DNA of 64,000 bases from Streptomyces sp. TS71-3 (lineage in GTDB: Bacteria; Actinomycetota; Actinomycetes; Streptomycetales; Streptomycetaceae): assembly GCF_018327685.1 (NCBI RefSeq), contig NZ_BNEL01000001.1, positions 5,457,501 through 5,521,500 of the forward strand, written 5' to 3'. A model generated the notes under the pieces. The model was not told where the DNA came from, did no database searches, and saw only the letters and a program-made list of their open reading frames with translations. Shown here piece by piece: positions 23,418 through 31,394 of this stretch; within the stretch, counting starts at the first letter, position 1, and each line of letters starts with the position of its first letter. Made by a program: the position numbers and the translations under genes.

Positions 23418-24047
23418 ATGCGTGCATACGGATATGAGCACGAGCACAAGCAGGGACACGGCGGCTGCGGGCCGCACCATCACGGTCGGGGCGGCTTCGA
23501 GCGGCGGCGCGCCGCATTCGGGCCCTTCGGCCCCGGCGGCTTCGGGCCGGGCGGTTTCGGGCCCGGCGGCCCCTGGGGCGGCCGCGGTCGCGGCCGGCCG
23601 CAGGGCAGGGCCAGGCGCGGCGACGTACGCGCCTCGATCCTCGCCCTGCTGAAGGACCGCCCGATGCACGGGTACGAGATGATCCAGGAGATCGCCGAGC
23701 GCAGCGCCGGAGCGTGGAAGCCCAGCCCCGGATCCGTCTACCCGACCCTCCAGCTCCTTGAGGACGAGGGCCTGATCGCCAGCGCCAGCGAGGGCGGCAA
23801 GAAGCTGTACTCGCTCACCGAGGCGGGCCGCGAGGCCGCCGACCAGGGCCCCGAGGCGCCCTGGGAGGAGGCAGGCCGCGGAGTCGACTGGGAGCTGGTG
23901 AACGAGGTCAGGCAAGCTGGATTCGGCTTGATGGAAGCCTTCGGGCAGGTCTGGAAGACCGGCGACAAGGACCAGCGCGACAAGGCCCTGACCGTGATCA
24001 ACGAGGCCCGCAAGCGGCTCTACCGGATCCTGGCCGACGAGGACTGA
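23418..24047 (+). CDS. PadR-family transcriptional regulator with His/Gly-rich N-terminus
   Basis: This 209-aa protein has an unusual N-terminus of about 65 residues: a histidine-rich patch (HEHKQGHGGCGPHHHG) followed by repeats of FGPGG. A canonical PadR winged helix follows (RRGDVRASILALLKDRPMHG, SPGSVYPTLQLLEDEGLI, YSLTEAGREAA) and then a C-terminal dimerisation helix. ATG 23418 is chosen over 23400 and 23412 because AAAGGAG lies 8 nt upstream. The His patch could bind metal. A palindrome upstream suggests autoregulation. The target genes are unknown. Confidence 0.88.
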   Translation: MRAYGYEHEHKQGHGGCGPHHHGRGGFERRRAAFGPFGPGGFGPGGFGPGGPWGGRGRGRPQGRARRGDVRASILALLKDRPMHGYEMIQEIAERSAGAWKPSPGSVYPTLQLLEDEGLIASASEGGKKLYSLTEAGREAADQGPEAPWEEAGRGVDWELVNEVRQAGFGLMEAFGQVWKTGDKDQRDKALTVINEARKRLYRILADED

Positions 24048-24134
24048 CCCCCGCGCTCGCCTTTCGAAATGGCAAGAAAGCGAGCAGGACATGGGTCTGG
24101 CGTGAGCAGAAATGCACGTTCTGTATGGCGTGCC

Positions 24135-24170
24135 GGCAGGCGTCCCGCGAGAATATGCGGGGCGCCTGCC
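24135..24170 (+). other. Strong RNA hairpin downstream of padR
   Basis: GGCAGGCGTCCCGCG, loop AGAATAT, then GCGGGGCGCCTGCC forms a stem of about 14-15 bp with one G-U pair. The flanks GTGCC/GGCAC extend it. It begins 87 nt after padR. It may be the padR terminator (no U tract) or part of a structured leader for the downstream leader ORF and Clp-N gene. Confidence 0.55.
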
Positions 24171-24281
24171 GCTGTGGCACACGCATGGCCGCACTGCCGG
24201 CACAGGGGCCCCTGGCAAGGAGGCGCGCACGTGCAAGGTCGTCGAGGGCAGGAAGTCATCCTTGAGAAGGAGACACCGCGT

Positions 24282-24350
24282 ATGGATGCCCACCCTGTGT
24301 TGGACGTGGGAATGCTTCCCGCCGCTGATGCAGTGATCCTCCGGGGCTGA
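24282..24350 (+). CDS. Possible 22-aa leader peptide before the Clp-N gene
   Basis: This short frame begins MDAHPVLDVGMLPAADAV and ends 12 nt before the GTG of the next gene. It has a good ribosome site (GAAGGAG about 10 nt upstream), better than most genes in the window, and is in the same frame as the downstream gene but separated by TGA. It could couple translation or regulate it, or be a small protein in its own right. No homologue is recognised. Confidence 0.4.
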   Translation: MDAHPVLDVGMLPAADAVILRG

Positions 24351-24362
24351 TGGGGTAGGGGA

Positions 24363-24902
24363 GTGCCACCCCGAATTCCGCGTCAGCCCGCCGAGCGCGG
24401 ACCCAACCGCGTCGAGCTCGATGCCAGGCTCAGCGCCGAGTTGCTCTCCGCGATGGCAGGGGCTCGCCGCCGTGCCGCACGGGACGGGGATCGCCAGATC
24501 GACACCGCCCACCTGCTGCACTCGCTGCTGGAATCCGACCCGCAGGTGCGGCAGGTGTTCGACGGTCCCGTCCTGGCCCGGCTGCTCGGATACCTCGTGC
24601 AGCGGAGCATCGGTTACGGGCTGCTGTGGCAGAGCTCCGTGGAGGACTCCGGGAGCGTGCCGGTGGTCAGGGAGGCCGGATGGTCGCCCGCCGCCGCCTT
24701 CGCCATGGACTGCGCACGCAAGCGGTCCGAGAAGCGCGGCGACCCGCAGGCCCGCGGCCTCGATCTGCTGGTCGCCCTGGCCGCCGACACCGAGTGCCGC
24801 GCCGTCGAGGTTCTCGGAAGGGCCGGAGTGCGCGCGGAGGGCCTGGAGTCCCGTGTCGAGGCGGCCGAGGGCGGAGGTGTCGCGGGCGAACTGCCGCCCT
24901 GA
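24363..24902 (+). CDS. Clp N-terminal (repeat) domain protein
   Basis: This 179-aa protein consists essentially of one ClpA/ClpC-type N-domain: ELLSAMAGARRRAARDGDRQ, then IDTAHLLHSLLESDPQ, and a second repeat RGLDLLVALAADTECRAVEVLGRAGV. In Clp ATPases this domain binds substrates or adaptors. No AAA+ module follows, so this is a free-standing ClpN protein, possibly an adaptor or competitor. GTG 24363 has AGGGGAG a few nt upstream. A 22-aa frame and a hairpin precede it. Confidence 0.8.
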   Translation: MPPRIPRQPAERGPNRVELDARLSAELLSAMAGARRRAARDGDRQIDTAHLLHSLLESDPQVRQVFDGPVLARLLGYLVQRSIGYGLLWQSSVEDSGSVPVVREAGWSPAAAFAMDCARKRSEKRGDPQARGLDLLVALAADTECRAVEVLGRAGVRAEGLESRVEAAEGGGVAGELPP

Positions 24903-25015
24903 CCGTGCGTGAGGCGCGGCCCTCACCAGGCCTCCTTCCACGCGAGTTTCCTCCAGCCGGCCGGACAGGGGTTATTTGAGATGACGGTCCTGACCGGGTT
25001 TGCCATCATGAGCGG

Positions 25016-26077
25016 ATGCATACCGCTTCGGAGCGCCGGCCCGGCCGCGCCAAGAGTGCCGGCCTCGCCCTCGCGCTGGTGTCGGCCGTGGCCTTCGGAG
25101 GCTCCGGCGTCGCCGCGAAACCCCTGATCTCGGCAGGGTTCGGATCGCTCCAGGTGGTCTGGCTCCGGGCCGCGGGCGCCGCGCTCGTGATGCTGCCGAT
25201 CGCCTGGCGGCACCGGCGGCTCGCGCTGCGGCGGCCCGTCCTGCTCGCCGGCTACGGGCTCCTCGGCGTCGCGGGCGTGCAGGCCTGCTACTTCGTGGCC
25301 ATCGCGCGGATCCCCGTCGGCGTCGCCCTGCTCGTCGAGTACCTCGGGCCCGCGCTGGTGCTCGGCTGGGTCCGGCTCGTGCAGCGCCGGCCGGTCAGCA
25401 GGGCCGCCGCACTCGGGGTGGTGCTCGCCGTCGGCGGGCTGAGCTGCGTCGTCGAGGTGTGGTCGGGGCTGGGCTTCGACGCCGTGGGCCTCCTCTTCGC
25501 CCTCGCGGCGGCCTGCTGCCAGGCCGCCTACTTCCTGCTCGGCGACCACGGCAGCGGCGCGGGCACCGACACCCCCGACCCGCTCGGCGTGATCGCCTAC
25601 GGCATCCTCACGGGCGCCGCGCTGCTCACCCTCGTGGCGCACCCCTGGACCCTCGACTGGTCGAAGCTCGGCGGCAGCGCGCGGATGGACGGCACGCAGG
25701 TCCCGAACGCCCTGCTCGTCTGCTGGCTCGTCCTGCTCGCCACCGTCCTCGCCTACGGCAGCGGCATCCTGGCCGTGCGCCGGCTCTCACCGCAGGTGGC
25801 CGGCGTCGTGGCGTTCCTGGAGGCGGTGGTCGCCACCGTCCTGGCGTGGTTCCTGCTGGGCGAACACCTCGGCGCACCGCAGCTCATCGGCGGTGTCGCG
25901 GTCCTCGCGGGTGCCTTCGTCGCCCAGTCCGCCACCCCCGCGCGGGCCCCCGCCGCCCCCGTCACCCGCGGGCGCCCCGAGGCCGCCGGCACACCGCAAC
26001 CGGCCGGGCCCCTTCCCGCTGCTCCTGCTCCGACCGAGCTTCCCGACCCGCCCACTCCGCGGGGCCACCAGATGTGA
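25016..26077 (+). CDS. EamA/DMT-family transporter
   Basis: This 353-aa inner-membrane protein has ten hydrophobic segments in two EamA repeats (LALALVSAVAFGGSGVAAKP ... ; GVIAYGILTGAALL ... FLLGEHLGAPQLIGG). The C-terminal tail of about 45 residues is proline- and alanine-rich and probably cytoplasmic. The family exports metabolites such as amino acids (RhtA type); the substrate here is unknown. The ATG at 25016 has no strong ribosome site. The next gene but one is another EamA protein of the same family. Confidence 0.87.
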   Translation: MHTASERRPGRAKSAGLALALVSAVAFGGSGVAAKPLISAGFGSLQVVWLRAAGAALVMLPIAWRHRRLALRRPVLLAGYGLLGVAGVQACYFVAIARIPVGVALLVEYLGPALVLGWVRLVQRRPVSRAAALGVVLAVGGLSCVVEVWSGLGFDAVGLLFALAAACCQAAYFLLGDHGSGAGTDTPDPLGVIAYGILTGAALLTLVAHPWTLDWSKLGGSARMDGTQVPNALLVCWLVLLATVLAYGSGILAVRRLSPQVAGVVAFLEAVVATVLAWFLLGEHLGAPQLIGGVAVLAGAFVAQSATPARAPAAPVTRGRPEAAGTPQPAGPLPAAPAPTELPDPPTPRGHQM

Positions 26078-26170
26078 CGTGGCGCCGGTTCCGCGTGCCT
26101 CGTCGCGCGGGACGCCGACGTGCACGCGCAGGAGCACCGGGACATGTTGTCGCCGCGCCGCCCCGGCCCC

Positions 26171-26176
26171 TAAGGT
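26171..26176 (+). promoter_or_regulatory. -10 box of leaderless leader-peptide transcript
   Basis: TAAGGT (TANNNT) ends exactly 7 nt before the ATG of the 13-aa peptide at 26184. A weak TTGTCG lies about 19 nt upstream as a possible -35. Transcription would start at or within a base of that ATG. Confidence 0.55.
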
Positions 26177-26183
26177 GCTGATC

Positions 26184-26225
26184 ATGCATTCCGACGCACT
26201 CGTTCTTCCGCCCCCCGCCCGCTGA
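26184..26225 (+). CDS. Leaderless 13-aa leader peptide ([13 protein letters not shown])
   Basis: This short frame starts 7 nt after a TAAGGT box, so the transcript probably begins at its ATG. It encodes [13 protein letters not shown], which contains three consecutive prolines, a known ribosome-stalling sequence that needs EF-P. Its stop codon lies inside an inverted repeat (CCCGCC / GGCGGG) and is followed by CCGGCCC/GGGCCGG-type stems before the exporter gene at 26344. The layout fits a translation- or transcription-attenuation leader. The function is inferred. Confidence 0.5.
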   Translation: MHSDALVLPPPAR

Positions 26226-26343
26226 GGCGGGCCCTCCGGAGCGCAGCCCGGCCCACCGGCCGGGCCGAGCGGTGCTGCCCGCAGAAGAAGTCCACGCCCT
26301 GACGGGGCGCCATCCGAACTTCTGCATCCTGCGGAGAATCCAC

Positions 26344-27303
26344 GTGTCGAATGCCGTATCCCCTGCTGCCGCGAGCCTGTCCACGGGCCGGGGCCTCAGC
26401 TATCTGGTCGTCGCCGGTGTCGCCTGGGGCACCGCCGGCGCGGCCGCGTCCCTGCTCTACCGCGCCGGCGACCTCGGCCCCGTCGCCCTCTCCTTCTGGC
26501 GCTGCCTCGGCGGGCTGGCCCTGCTGCTCGCCGCCCGGCGACTGCGCCGCGGGCCGCGCGTGACCGGGTACGAGACGCGCCGCAACCGAGTGCTGCGCAT
26601 CCTCGTCACCGGCTTCGCCCTCGCCGTCTTCCAGACCGCCTACTTCGCCGCCGTCCAGGCGACCGGGCTCGCCGTGGCGACCGTGGTGACCCTCGGGGCA
26701 GGCCCGGTGCTCATCGCCGTCGGCGCCCGCATGACCATGGGCGAACGGCTCGGCCGCGGCGGCACCGCAGCCGTCGCCGGGGCCCTGGCCGGGCTTGTCG
26801 TGCTGGTGCTCGGCGGCAGCCACGCCACGGTGCGGCCCTGGGGGATCGCGCTGGCCGTGCTGTCCGCCGCCGGATACGCCGTCATGACGCTGGTGACACG
26901 CAAGCGGGGACGGAGCGGGAGCGGCGACGGCACCGGCACCACCGTCTGGGTGTTCGCCGTGACCGTGCTCTGCCTGCTGCCCTTCGCCCTGGCCGAGGGG
27001 CTGGTGCCGGGCACCGCGCACCTCGGACGGGTGGTGCTCCTGCTGGTGTACATCGCCGCGGTGCCCACCGCGCTCGCCTACGGCCTCTACTTCGCGGGCG
27101 CTGCCGTCGTGCGCTCCGCGACCGTGTCCGTGATCATGCTTCTGGAGCCGGTCAGCGCGGCCGTGCTCGCCGTGGCCCTGCTGGGGGAGCGGCTGACGTT
27201 CCCGACGGTGGCGGGGACGCTGCTCATGCTGGCCGCCGTCGCCGGGCTGGCCGTGGCGGAGGCCAGGGGCGCCACGGCCCGGCGGGAGAGTCTGGCGGCG
27301 TGA
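26344..27303 (+). CDS. EamA/DMT-family transporter behind leader peptide
   Basis: This 319-aa protein has ten predicted membrane helices in two EamA repeats ([20 protein letters not shown] ... [40 protein letters not shown] near the end). It begins at GTG 26344 with GGAGA 7 nt upstream. It is 30% or less similar by eye to the preceding EamA gene, so it is not a recent duplicate. The 5' leader of about 160 nt contains the 13-aa peptide and hairpins, suggesting regulated read-through. The substrate is unknown. Confidence 0.87.
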   Translation: MSNAVSPAAASLSTGRGLSYLVVAGVAWGTAGAAASLLYRAGDLGPVALSFWRCLGGLALLLAARRLRRGPRVTGYETRRNRVLRILVTGFALAVFQTAYFAAVQATGLAVATVVTLGAGPVLIAVGARMTMGERLGRGGTAAVAGALAGLVVLVLGGSHATVRPWGIALAVLSAAGYAVMTLVTRKRGRSGSGDGTGTTVWVFAVTVLCLLPFALAEGLVPGTAHLGRVVLLLVYIAAVPTALAYGLYFAGAAVVRSATVSVIMLLEPVSAAVLAVALLGERLTFPTVAGTLLMLAAVAGLAVAEARGATARRESLAA

Positions 27304-27412
27304 GCGCCGGCGCCGGCCGGCTCACCGGGGCGAGCCCGGCCGGCCGGCGCGCTCCCGGGCGCCGGGCCCACGTCCCGGCGCTCGGCGCTCGGCGCGGTGC
27401 GGGCTGCCGCGG

Positions 27413-28054
27413 TCACTCCCCGCGGCGCCGGAGCTGATGGGCACGGGCCGCGGCATCCCGCGTCCCGGCACGCTCCGCGAGACCCGTCACGATCCGGTCC
27501 TGCACTTCTTGCGGCTTCTGGTTGGCGTACTTGAACTTGGCGCGCACTTCCCGCACCTCGAGCCGCAGCCCCCTGATGCCCGGAAGCAGCCGGCCGTGCG
27601 GAGCCTCGCCCTCGGCGGCCGGGGCCGTCAGACCCGCCGCCTGGAAGTGCCCGACCTGGCGGTTGAGCAGGTCGGCCTTCTGGACGGCGTCATCCACGAC
27701 GATGGCGGTACAGCGGAGCTGGACGGCCGAGTACAGGCTGGTCGGCACGCCGTGCTCGGGCCGTACTCCGGCCGCGGCCGCCCAGGGGCCCGGTATGTAG
27801 ACGTAGTCGTCCACCACGCTCAGGAGCACCTCGGGGTCGGCCTCAAGGGCCGGCCACAGCGGGTTGGGGCGGGCCAGATGGGTGATGACCTCGCCGTGGG
27901 GCCCGTGGCCGGGGTCGTAGGCGAAGTGCAGGGGCTGGACGTACGGGGGCTCGCCGGACAGGCCGTTCACGGCCAGCTCTCCGAAGTCGTGGAGGGCGAG
28001 CCAGTCGCGCCACTCGGCCTCGTCGTGGGGCGCGTCCCAGGGGTGGATCAGCAT
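27413..28054 (-). CDS. PaiB-like FMN-binding protein
   Basis: This 213-aa protein begins MLIHPWDAPHDEAEWRDWL and has the flavin split-barrel features ELAVNGLSGEPPYVQPLHFA, HLARPNPLW and SVVDDYVYIPG. The C-terminal ALRGIRGLRLEV-KFKYANQK region is typical of the FMN-binding negative regulator (PaiB) family. The ATG at 28054 overlaps the upstream gene's stop by one base (TGATG), so it is co-translated with it. The role may be flavin-dependent or regulatory; no DNA-binding domain is visible. Confidence 0.82.
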   Translation of the reverse strand: MLIHPWDAPHDEAEWRDWLALHDFGELAVNGLSGEPPYVQPLHFAYDPGHGPHGEVITHLARPNPLWPALEADPEVLLSVVDDYVYIPGPWAAAAGVRPEHGVPTSLYSAVQLRCTAIVVDDAVQKADLLNRQVGHFQAAGLTAPAAEGEAPHGRLLPGIRGLRLEVREVRAKFKYANQKPQEVQDRIVTGLAERAGTRDAAARAHQLRRRGE

Positions 28055-28716
28055 CAGAGCACCGTCAGGTAGTCGGGTACCGCGATCGCGGCGTGCAGGT
28101 CGTCTGCCCCGACGGGCTCCTCGTACCCCTTGCGGAGAGGCAGGACCCCGGCCCAGCACGGGAGGGAGAGGTCGTCGGGATCGTCGTTCGGACCGCCGGT
28201 GCGTAGCTTGGCCGAGACCTCCACCAGGTTCATGCGCATCACCGCGGTGGCGGCCAGCTCCTTGGCGTTCCCCGGGCGCGAGTCGGCGGCCCGGCCCGGC
28301 ACGACATGGTCGACCAGCGCGTTCAGAGCGGCCCGCTTCTCGTCCCGGTCGGTCACCTGGTGGGCCGTGCCGTGCACCACCACCGAGCGGTAGTTGACCG
28401 AGTGGTGGAAGGCGGACCGGGCCAGCACCAGCCCGTCGACGTGCGTGACCGTCACGCAGACCGGCAGGCCGTCGTCGGCCCGTCCGGCCATCTGCAACGG
28501 GCGCGAACCGGTGGACCCGTGCAGGTACAGGTGTTCGCCGACACGGGCGAACAGCGTGGGCAGCACCACGGGCCTGCCGTCGCGCACGAAGCCGAGATGG
28601 CAGACGTACGCCTCGTCGAGGATCGCGTGCACCAGCGCGCGGTCGTACGCGGCGCGTTCACGGGAACGGGTGGGGATCGTGCGGTCGGTGGGCGCGTATG
28701 CGGTCTCGTCGGGCAT
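28054..28716 (-). CDS. Pyridoxamine 5'-phosphate oxidase-family protein
   Basis: This 220-aa flavin split-barrel protein has YDRALVHAILDEAYVCHLGF, RPVVLPTLFARVGEHLYLHG and NYRSVVVHGTAHQV, as in the nitroimidazole-resistance/PNPOx group. It probably binds FMN and reduces or oxidises an unknown small molecule. It is the first gene of a two-gene operon with the PaiB-like gene and is divergent from a MocR regulator. MocR proteins sense PLP or amino compounds, so a link to vitamin B6 chemistry is possible but unproven. Confidence 0.85.
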   Translation of the reverse strand: MPDETAYAPTDRTIPTRSRERAAYDRALVHAILDEAYVCHLGFVRDGRPVVLPTLFARVGEHLYLHGSTGSRPLQMAGRADDGLPVCVTVTHVDGLVLARSAFHHSVNYRSVVVHGTAHQVTDRDEKRAALNALVDHVVPGRAADSRPGNAKELAATAVMRMNLVEVSAKLRTGGPNDDPDDLSLPCWAGVLPLRKGYEEPVGADDLHAAIAVPDYLTVL

Positions 28717-28806
28717 CCGTCTTCCTCGCGGGCCGGGGCTTGTCGGACTTCGGGAGGGCGCGGTGGGCGCCGGGCGCGCCGGCCCTCCGTGGGCACTTGC
28801 GAGCTG

Positions 28807-28839
28807 TTTTGTGCTAGCGCAAAATGCTCTTTGTGCTAG
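28807..28839. promoter_or_regulatory. Candidate MocR operator with direct repeats and palindrome
   Basis: TTTGTGCTAG occurs at 28808-28817 and again at 28830-28839, exactly 22 bp apart (two helical turns). The first copy is also part of the near-palindrome TTTTGTGCTAGCGCAAAA. MocR/PdxR regulators typically bind paired direct repeats in divergent promoters. The second repeat overlaps the mocR start region, which would give autoregulation and control of the split-barrel operon. Confidence 0.6.
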
Positions 28840-30161
28840 AAGAGTATCGGATCCAGGGTCGGCGCGCAGCCGAGATCGCCGCCAGCGTCGAACAGGCGGT
28901 CGGCGCCGGTGAGCTGCCGCCCGGCTCCCCGCTGCCGCCGATGCGCGAGCTGGCGGACCGGCTGGGCGTCAATCCGCACACGGTCGCGGCCGCCTACCGC
29001 ACCCTGCGCGAGCGCGGCGTCGTGGAGACAGCGGGCCGCCGGGGCACCCGGATCCGCCCCCGGCCGGCGACGACCTCCCGTGAGCTCGCCCGCGTCAGTG
29101 CCCCGCCCGGCGTCCGTGACGTCTCCCAGGGCAACCCGGACCCCGCCCTGCTGCCGTCGCTCTCAGAGGCGTTCGCGGCAGCCGCCGCGGAGGCCGACGC
29201 CCGCCCCGTGCTGTACGGCGAGAGCGCCGTGGACCCGGAGCTGGCCCGGCGGGCGCGCGCGGCCTTCGACGCCGACGGGGTGCCGCCCGGCCCCATCGCG
29301 GTCACGTCCGGTTCGCTGGACGCCGTCGAGCGGGTGCTGGCCGCCCACCTCAAGTCCGGTGACGCGGTCGCCGTCGAGGACCCCGGATGGGCCGCCCTGC
29401 TCGACCTGGTCCCCGCGCTCGGGCTGCGCACCGTCCCCGTGCGGGTCGACGAGGAGGGGCCGTTGCCCGCCTCCGTCGCCCAGGCCCTGCGGGGCGGGGC
29501 ACGCGCGATCGTCGTCACCGACCGGGCGCAGAACCCGCTCGGCGCCTCGATCGGCGCCGAGCGCGCCAAGGCCCTGCGGGCGGTGCTCGCGGACCACCCC
29601 GAGGTGCTGCTCATCGAGGACGACCACGGTCACGCCATCGTCGACCTGCCGCTGCATCCGCTTGCCACCGTGGCGCGCACCTGGGCGCTGGTCCGATCCG
29701 TCGCCAAGGCGCACGGCCCCGATCTCCGGCTGGCCGTCCTCACCGGGGACGCCGTCACCGTCGACCGGCTGCTCGGCCGGCAGCGGCTCGGCCCCGGGTG
29801 GGTCAGCCGCATCCAGCAGCGCGCCGTCGTCCACCTGTGGGAGCGCGGTGCGCTACGGCCGTCCGTCGCGGCCGCCTATGACAGGCGCCGGGCGGCCCTG
29901 ATCGCGGCGCTCGCCGAGCGGGGCGTGCCGGCACGGGGCCGCAGCGGCATGAACGTCTGGGTGCCGGTGCGCGACGAGACCGGTGCCGTGGCGCGGCTGC
30001 TGCACTCGGGCTGGGCGGTGGCACCGGGTGCGGCCTTCCGGTTGAACTCACCGCCCGGGATCCGCATCACCGTCTCCGGCCTGACCGCGGACGACGTCGA
30101 AGGGATCGCGGACGCCGTCGCGGTCGCCCTCGGGCCCGCGCCCGCGCGGCGCTACGACTGA
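28824..30161 (+). CDS. MocR-type GntR regulator with aminotransferase-like domain
   Basis: This 445-aa protein has an N-terminal GntR winged helix (LPPGSPLPPMRELADRLGVN, PHTVAAAYRTL) and a C-terminal domain of the type-I aminotransferase fold. That domain includes the PLP-lysine region RSVAKAHGPDLRLAVLTG, and K is kept. Members are PLP-binding regulators. ATG 28824 lies at the edge of a repeat; GTG 28833 (MLEEYRIQ) is an alternative start that matches how homologues begin. It is divergent from the two split-barrel flavoprotein genes, its likely targets. Confidence 0.88.
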   Translation: MLFVLEEYRIQGRRAAEIAASVEQAVGAGELPPGSPLPPMRELADRLGVNPHTVAAAYRTLRERGVVETAGRRGTRIRPRPATTSRELARVSAPPGVRDVSQGNPDPALLPSLSEAFAAAAAEADARPVLYGESAVDPELARRARAAFDADGVPPGPIAVTSGSLDAVERVLAAHLKSGDAVAVEDPGWAALLDLVPALGLRTVPVRVDEEGPLPASVAQALRGGARAIVVTDRAQNPLGASIGAERAKALRAVLADHPEVLLIEDDHGHAIVDLPLHPLATVARTWALVRSVAKAHGPDLRLAVLTGDAVTVDRLLGRQRLGPGWVSRIQQRAVVHLWERGALRPSVAAAYDRRRAALIAALAERGVPARGRSGMNVWVPVRDETGAVARLLHSGWAVAPGAAFRLNSPPGIRITVSGLTADDVEGIADAVAVALGPAPARRYD

Positions 30162-31321
30162 GACCGCCGTCCGGTCCGGCGCGGCCGGCCGGTTCCACGG
30201 GGCCGGGACTGCGTGAGGGCCGCGCCGGCGATCACTATCGCCGCGCCCACGGGCGTCGACCAGGTCAGCGACTCGCCGAGGACGGCGACGCCGGCGGCGG
30301 TGGCGATCACGGGGATGAAGTACGTGACCATCTGCGCGGTCGTCGGGCCGATCTCCAGGACGAGGCCGTACTGCACCAGCAGCGCGAACCCGGTGCCCAG
30401 CGCGCCCAGGGCGACCACGGCCAGCAGCGGCACCACCGCGAGGCGGGCGGGCACCGCGGTGAACAGCGGGGTGACGACGGCGAGCTGGACCGTCGCCATC
30501 AGGAGCTGCCCGCCCGTCATCGACAGATGGGAGTACCGGACACCCGCCAGGGTGCGCCGGACATAGATCCAGCCGACCGGGTAGCTCAGCGAGGCGAGCA
30601 GGGCCAGGGCCGTGCCCCGCGCATCCAGGCCGCTGAAGCCCTGCCAGGCACCGAGCACCGTCAGCACGCCGAGGAAGCCGAGGCCGAGCCCCGCGACCCG
30701 GCGCCGGGTGGGCCGGTCCTCGGAGAGCGCGACGAGGGACAGCACCATGCCCCACAGCGGGGACGTGGCGTTGCAGATCCCGGCCAGCGTGGACGGAATG
30801 GTCAGTTCCGCGAAGGCGAACAGGGAGAACGGCAGCGCGTTCAGCAGGAAGGCGGCGACCGCCAGATGGCCCCAGAGGCGGAGTCCGCGCGGCAGCCGCT
30901 CCCGCTTGACCGCCATCGCCACGGCCAGCACCGCGGTACCGAAGAACAACCTCCCGAACGTCACCTGAAAGGGTGCGTACGCCTGCGTGCCGACCTTGAT
31001 CAGAAGGAAGCTGAAGCCCCAGACGAGCGACAGCACGCCGAAGCGGAGGCGCCAGTCCAACGCCGGACGCGTGGCGGCGCGGGGACCCGAGGTCCGCGCG
31101 GACTGCGCGGCCGGGAGCCCCGAGCCGGGTGGGGCGGGCGGCCGAGGGTGCCCAGTGCCGGGCGCCCTGCGGCCCTCCTCCGCGGGCGGCGCGGACGCAG
31201 CGGGCGGCGTGGCAGGCGGCAGGTGCTCGGCGAGCCGCGCACCGGTGGCGGCTTCGGGCGTGGCCTCGGTGGACGGATGGGCGGCGGCTCCGTGCCCGGC
31301 GGCTCGGTGGGTGGGGGTCAT
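30152..31321 (-). CDS. EamA/DMT-family transporter
   Basis: This 389-aa protein has a disordered proline- and alanine-rich N-terminus of about 85 residues, then ten membrane helices in two EamA repeats (FGVLSLVWGFSFLLIKVG ... RLFFGTAVLAVAMAVKRERL; MVTYFIPVIATAAGVAVLGE). ATG 31321 is preferred over an in-frame upstream start because the latter would overlap the divergent lysR promoter. Its 3' end overlaps the convergent mocR gene by 10 nt. It is divergent from lysR, which likely controls it. Confidence 0.87.
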   Translation of the reverse strand: MTPTHRAAGHGAAAHPSTEATPEAATGARLAEHLPPATPPAASAPPAEEGRRAPGTGHPRPPAPPGSGLPAAQSARTSGPRAATRPALDWRLRFGVLSLVWGFSFLLIKVGTQAYAPFQVTFGRLFFGTAVLAVAMAVKRERLPRGLRLWGHLAVAAFLLNALPFSLFAFAELTIPSTLAGICNATSPLWGMVLSLVALSEDRPTRRRVAGLGLGFLGVLTVLGAWQGFSGLDARGTALALLASLSYPVGWIYVRRTLAGVRYSHLSMTGGQLLMATVQLAVVTPLFTAVPARLAVVPLLAVVALGALGTGFALLVQYGLVLEIGPTTAQMVTYFIPVIATAAGVAVLGESLTWSTPVGAAIVIAGAALTQSRPRGTGRPRRTGRRSQS

Positions 31322-31381
31322 GCCGTCAGCATGGAACGGTCCATGTGTTAGCACAAGCGAGATTTGTTTGCGGCAACCGCG

Positions 31382-31387
31382 TAGCAT
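31382..31387 (+). promoter_or_regulatory. -10 box for leaderless lysR
   Basis: TAGCAT ends 7 nt before the lysR ATG at 31395, which has no Shine-Dalgarno site, so transcription likely starts at the ATG. Upstream, TGTTAGCACAAGCGAGATTTGTTTGC holds T-N11-A-type half sites suited to LysR binding in the divergent gap. Confidence 0.5.
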
Positions 31388-31394
31388 CGCTTAG

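Noticed and set aside
30527..31351. Plus-strand frame opposite the EamA gene
   Set aside because: Antisense shadow; the minus-strand frame has ten membrane helices of the EamA family.
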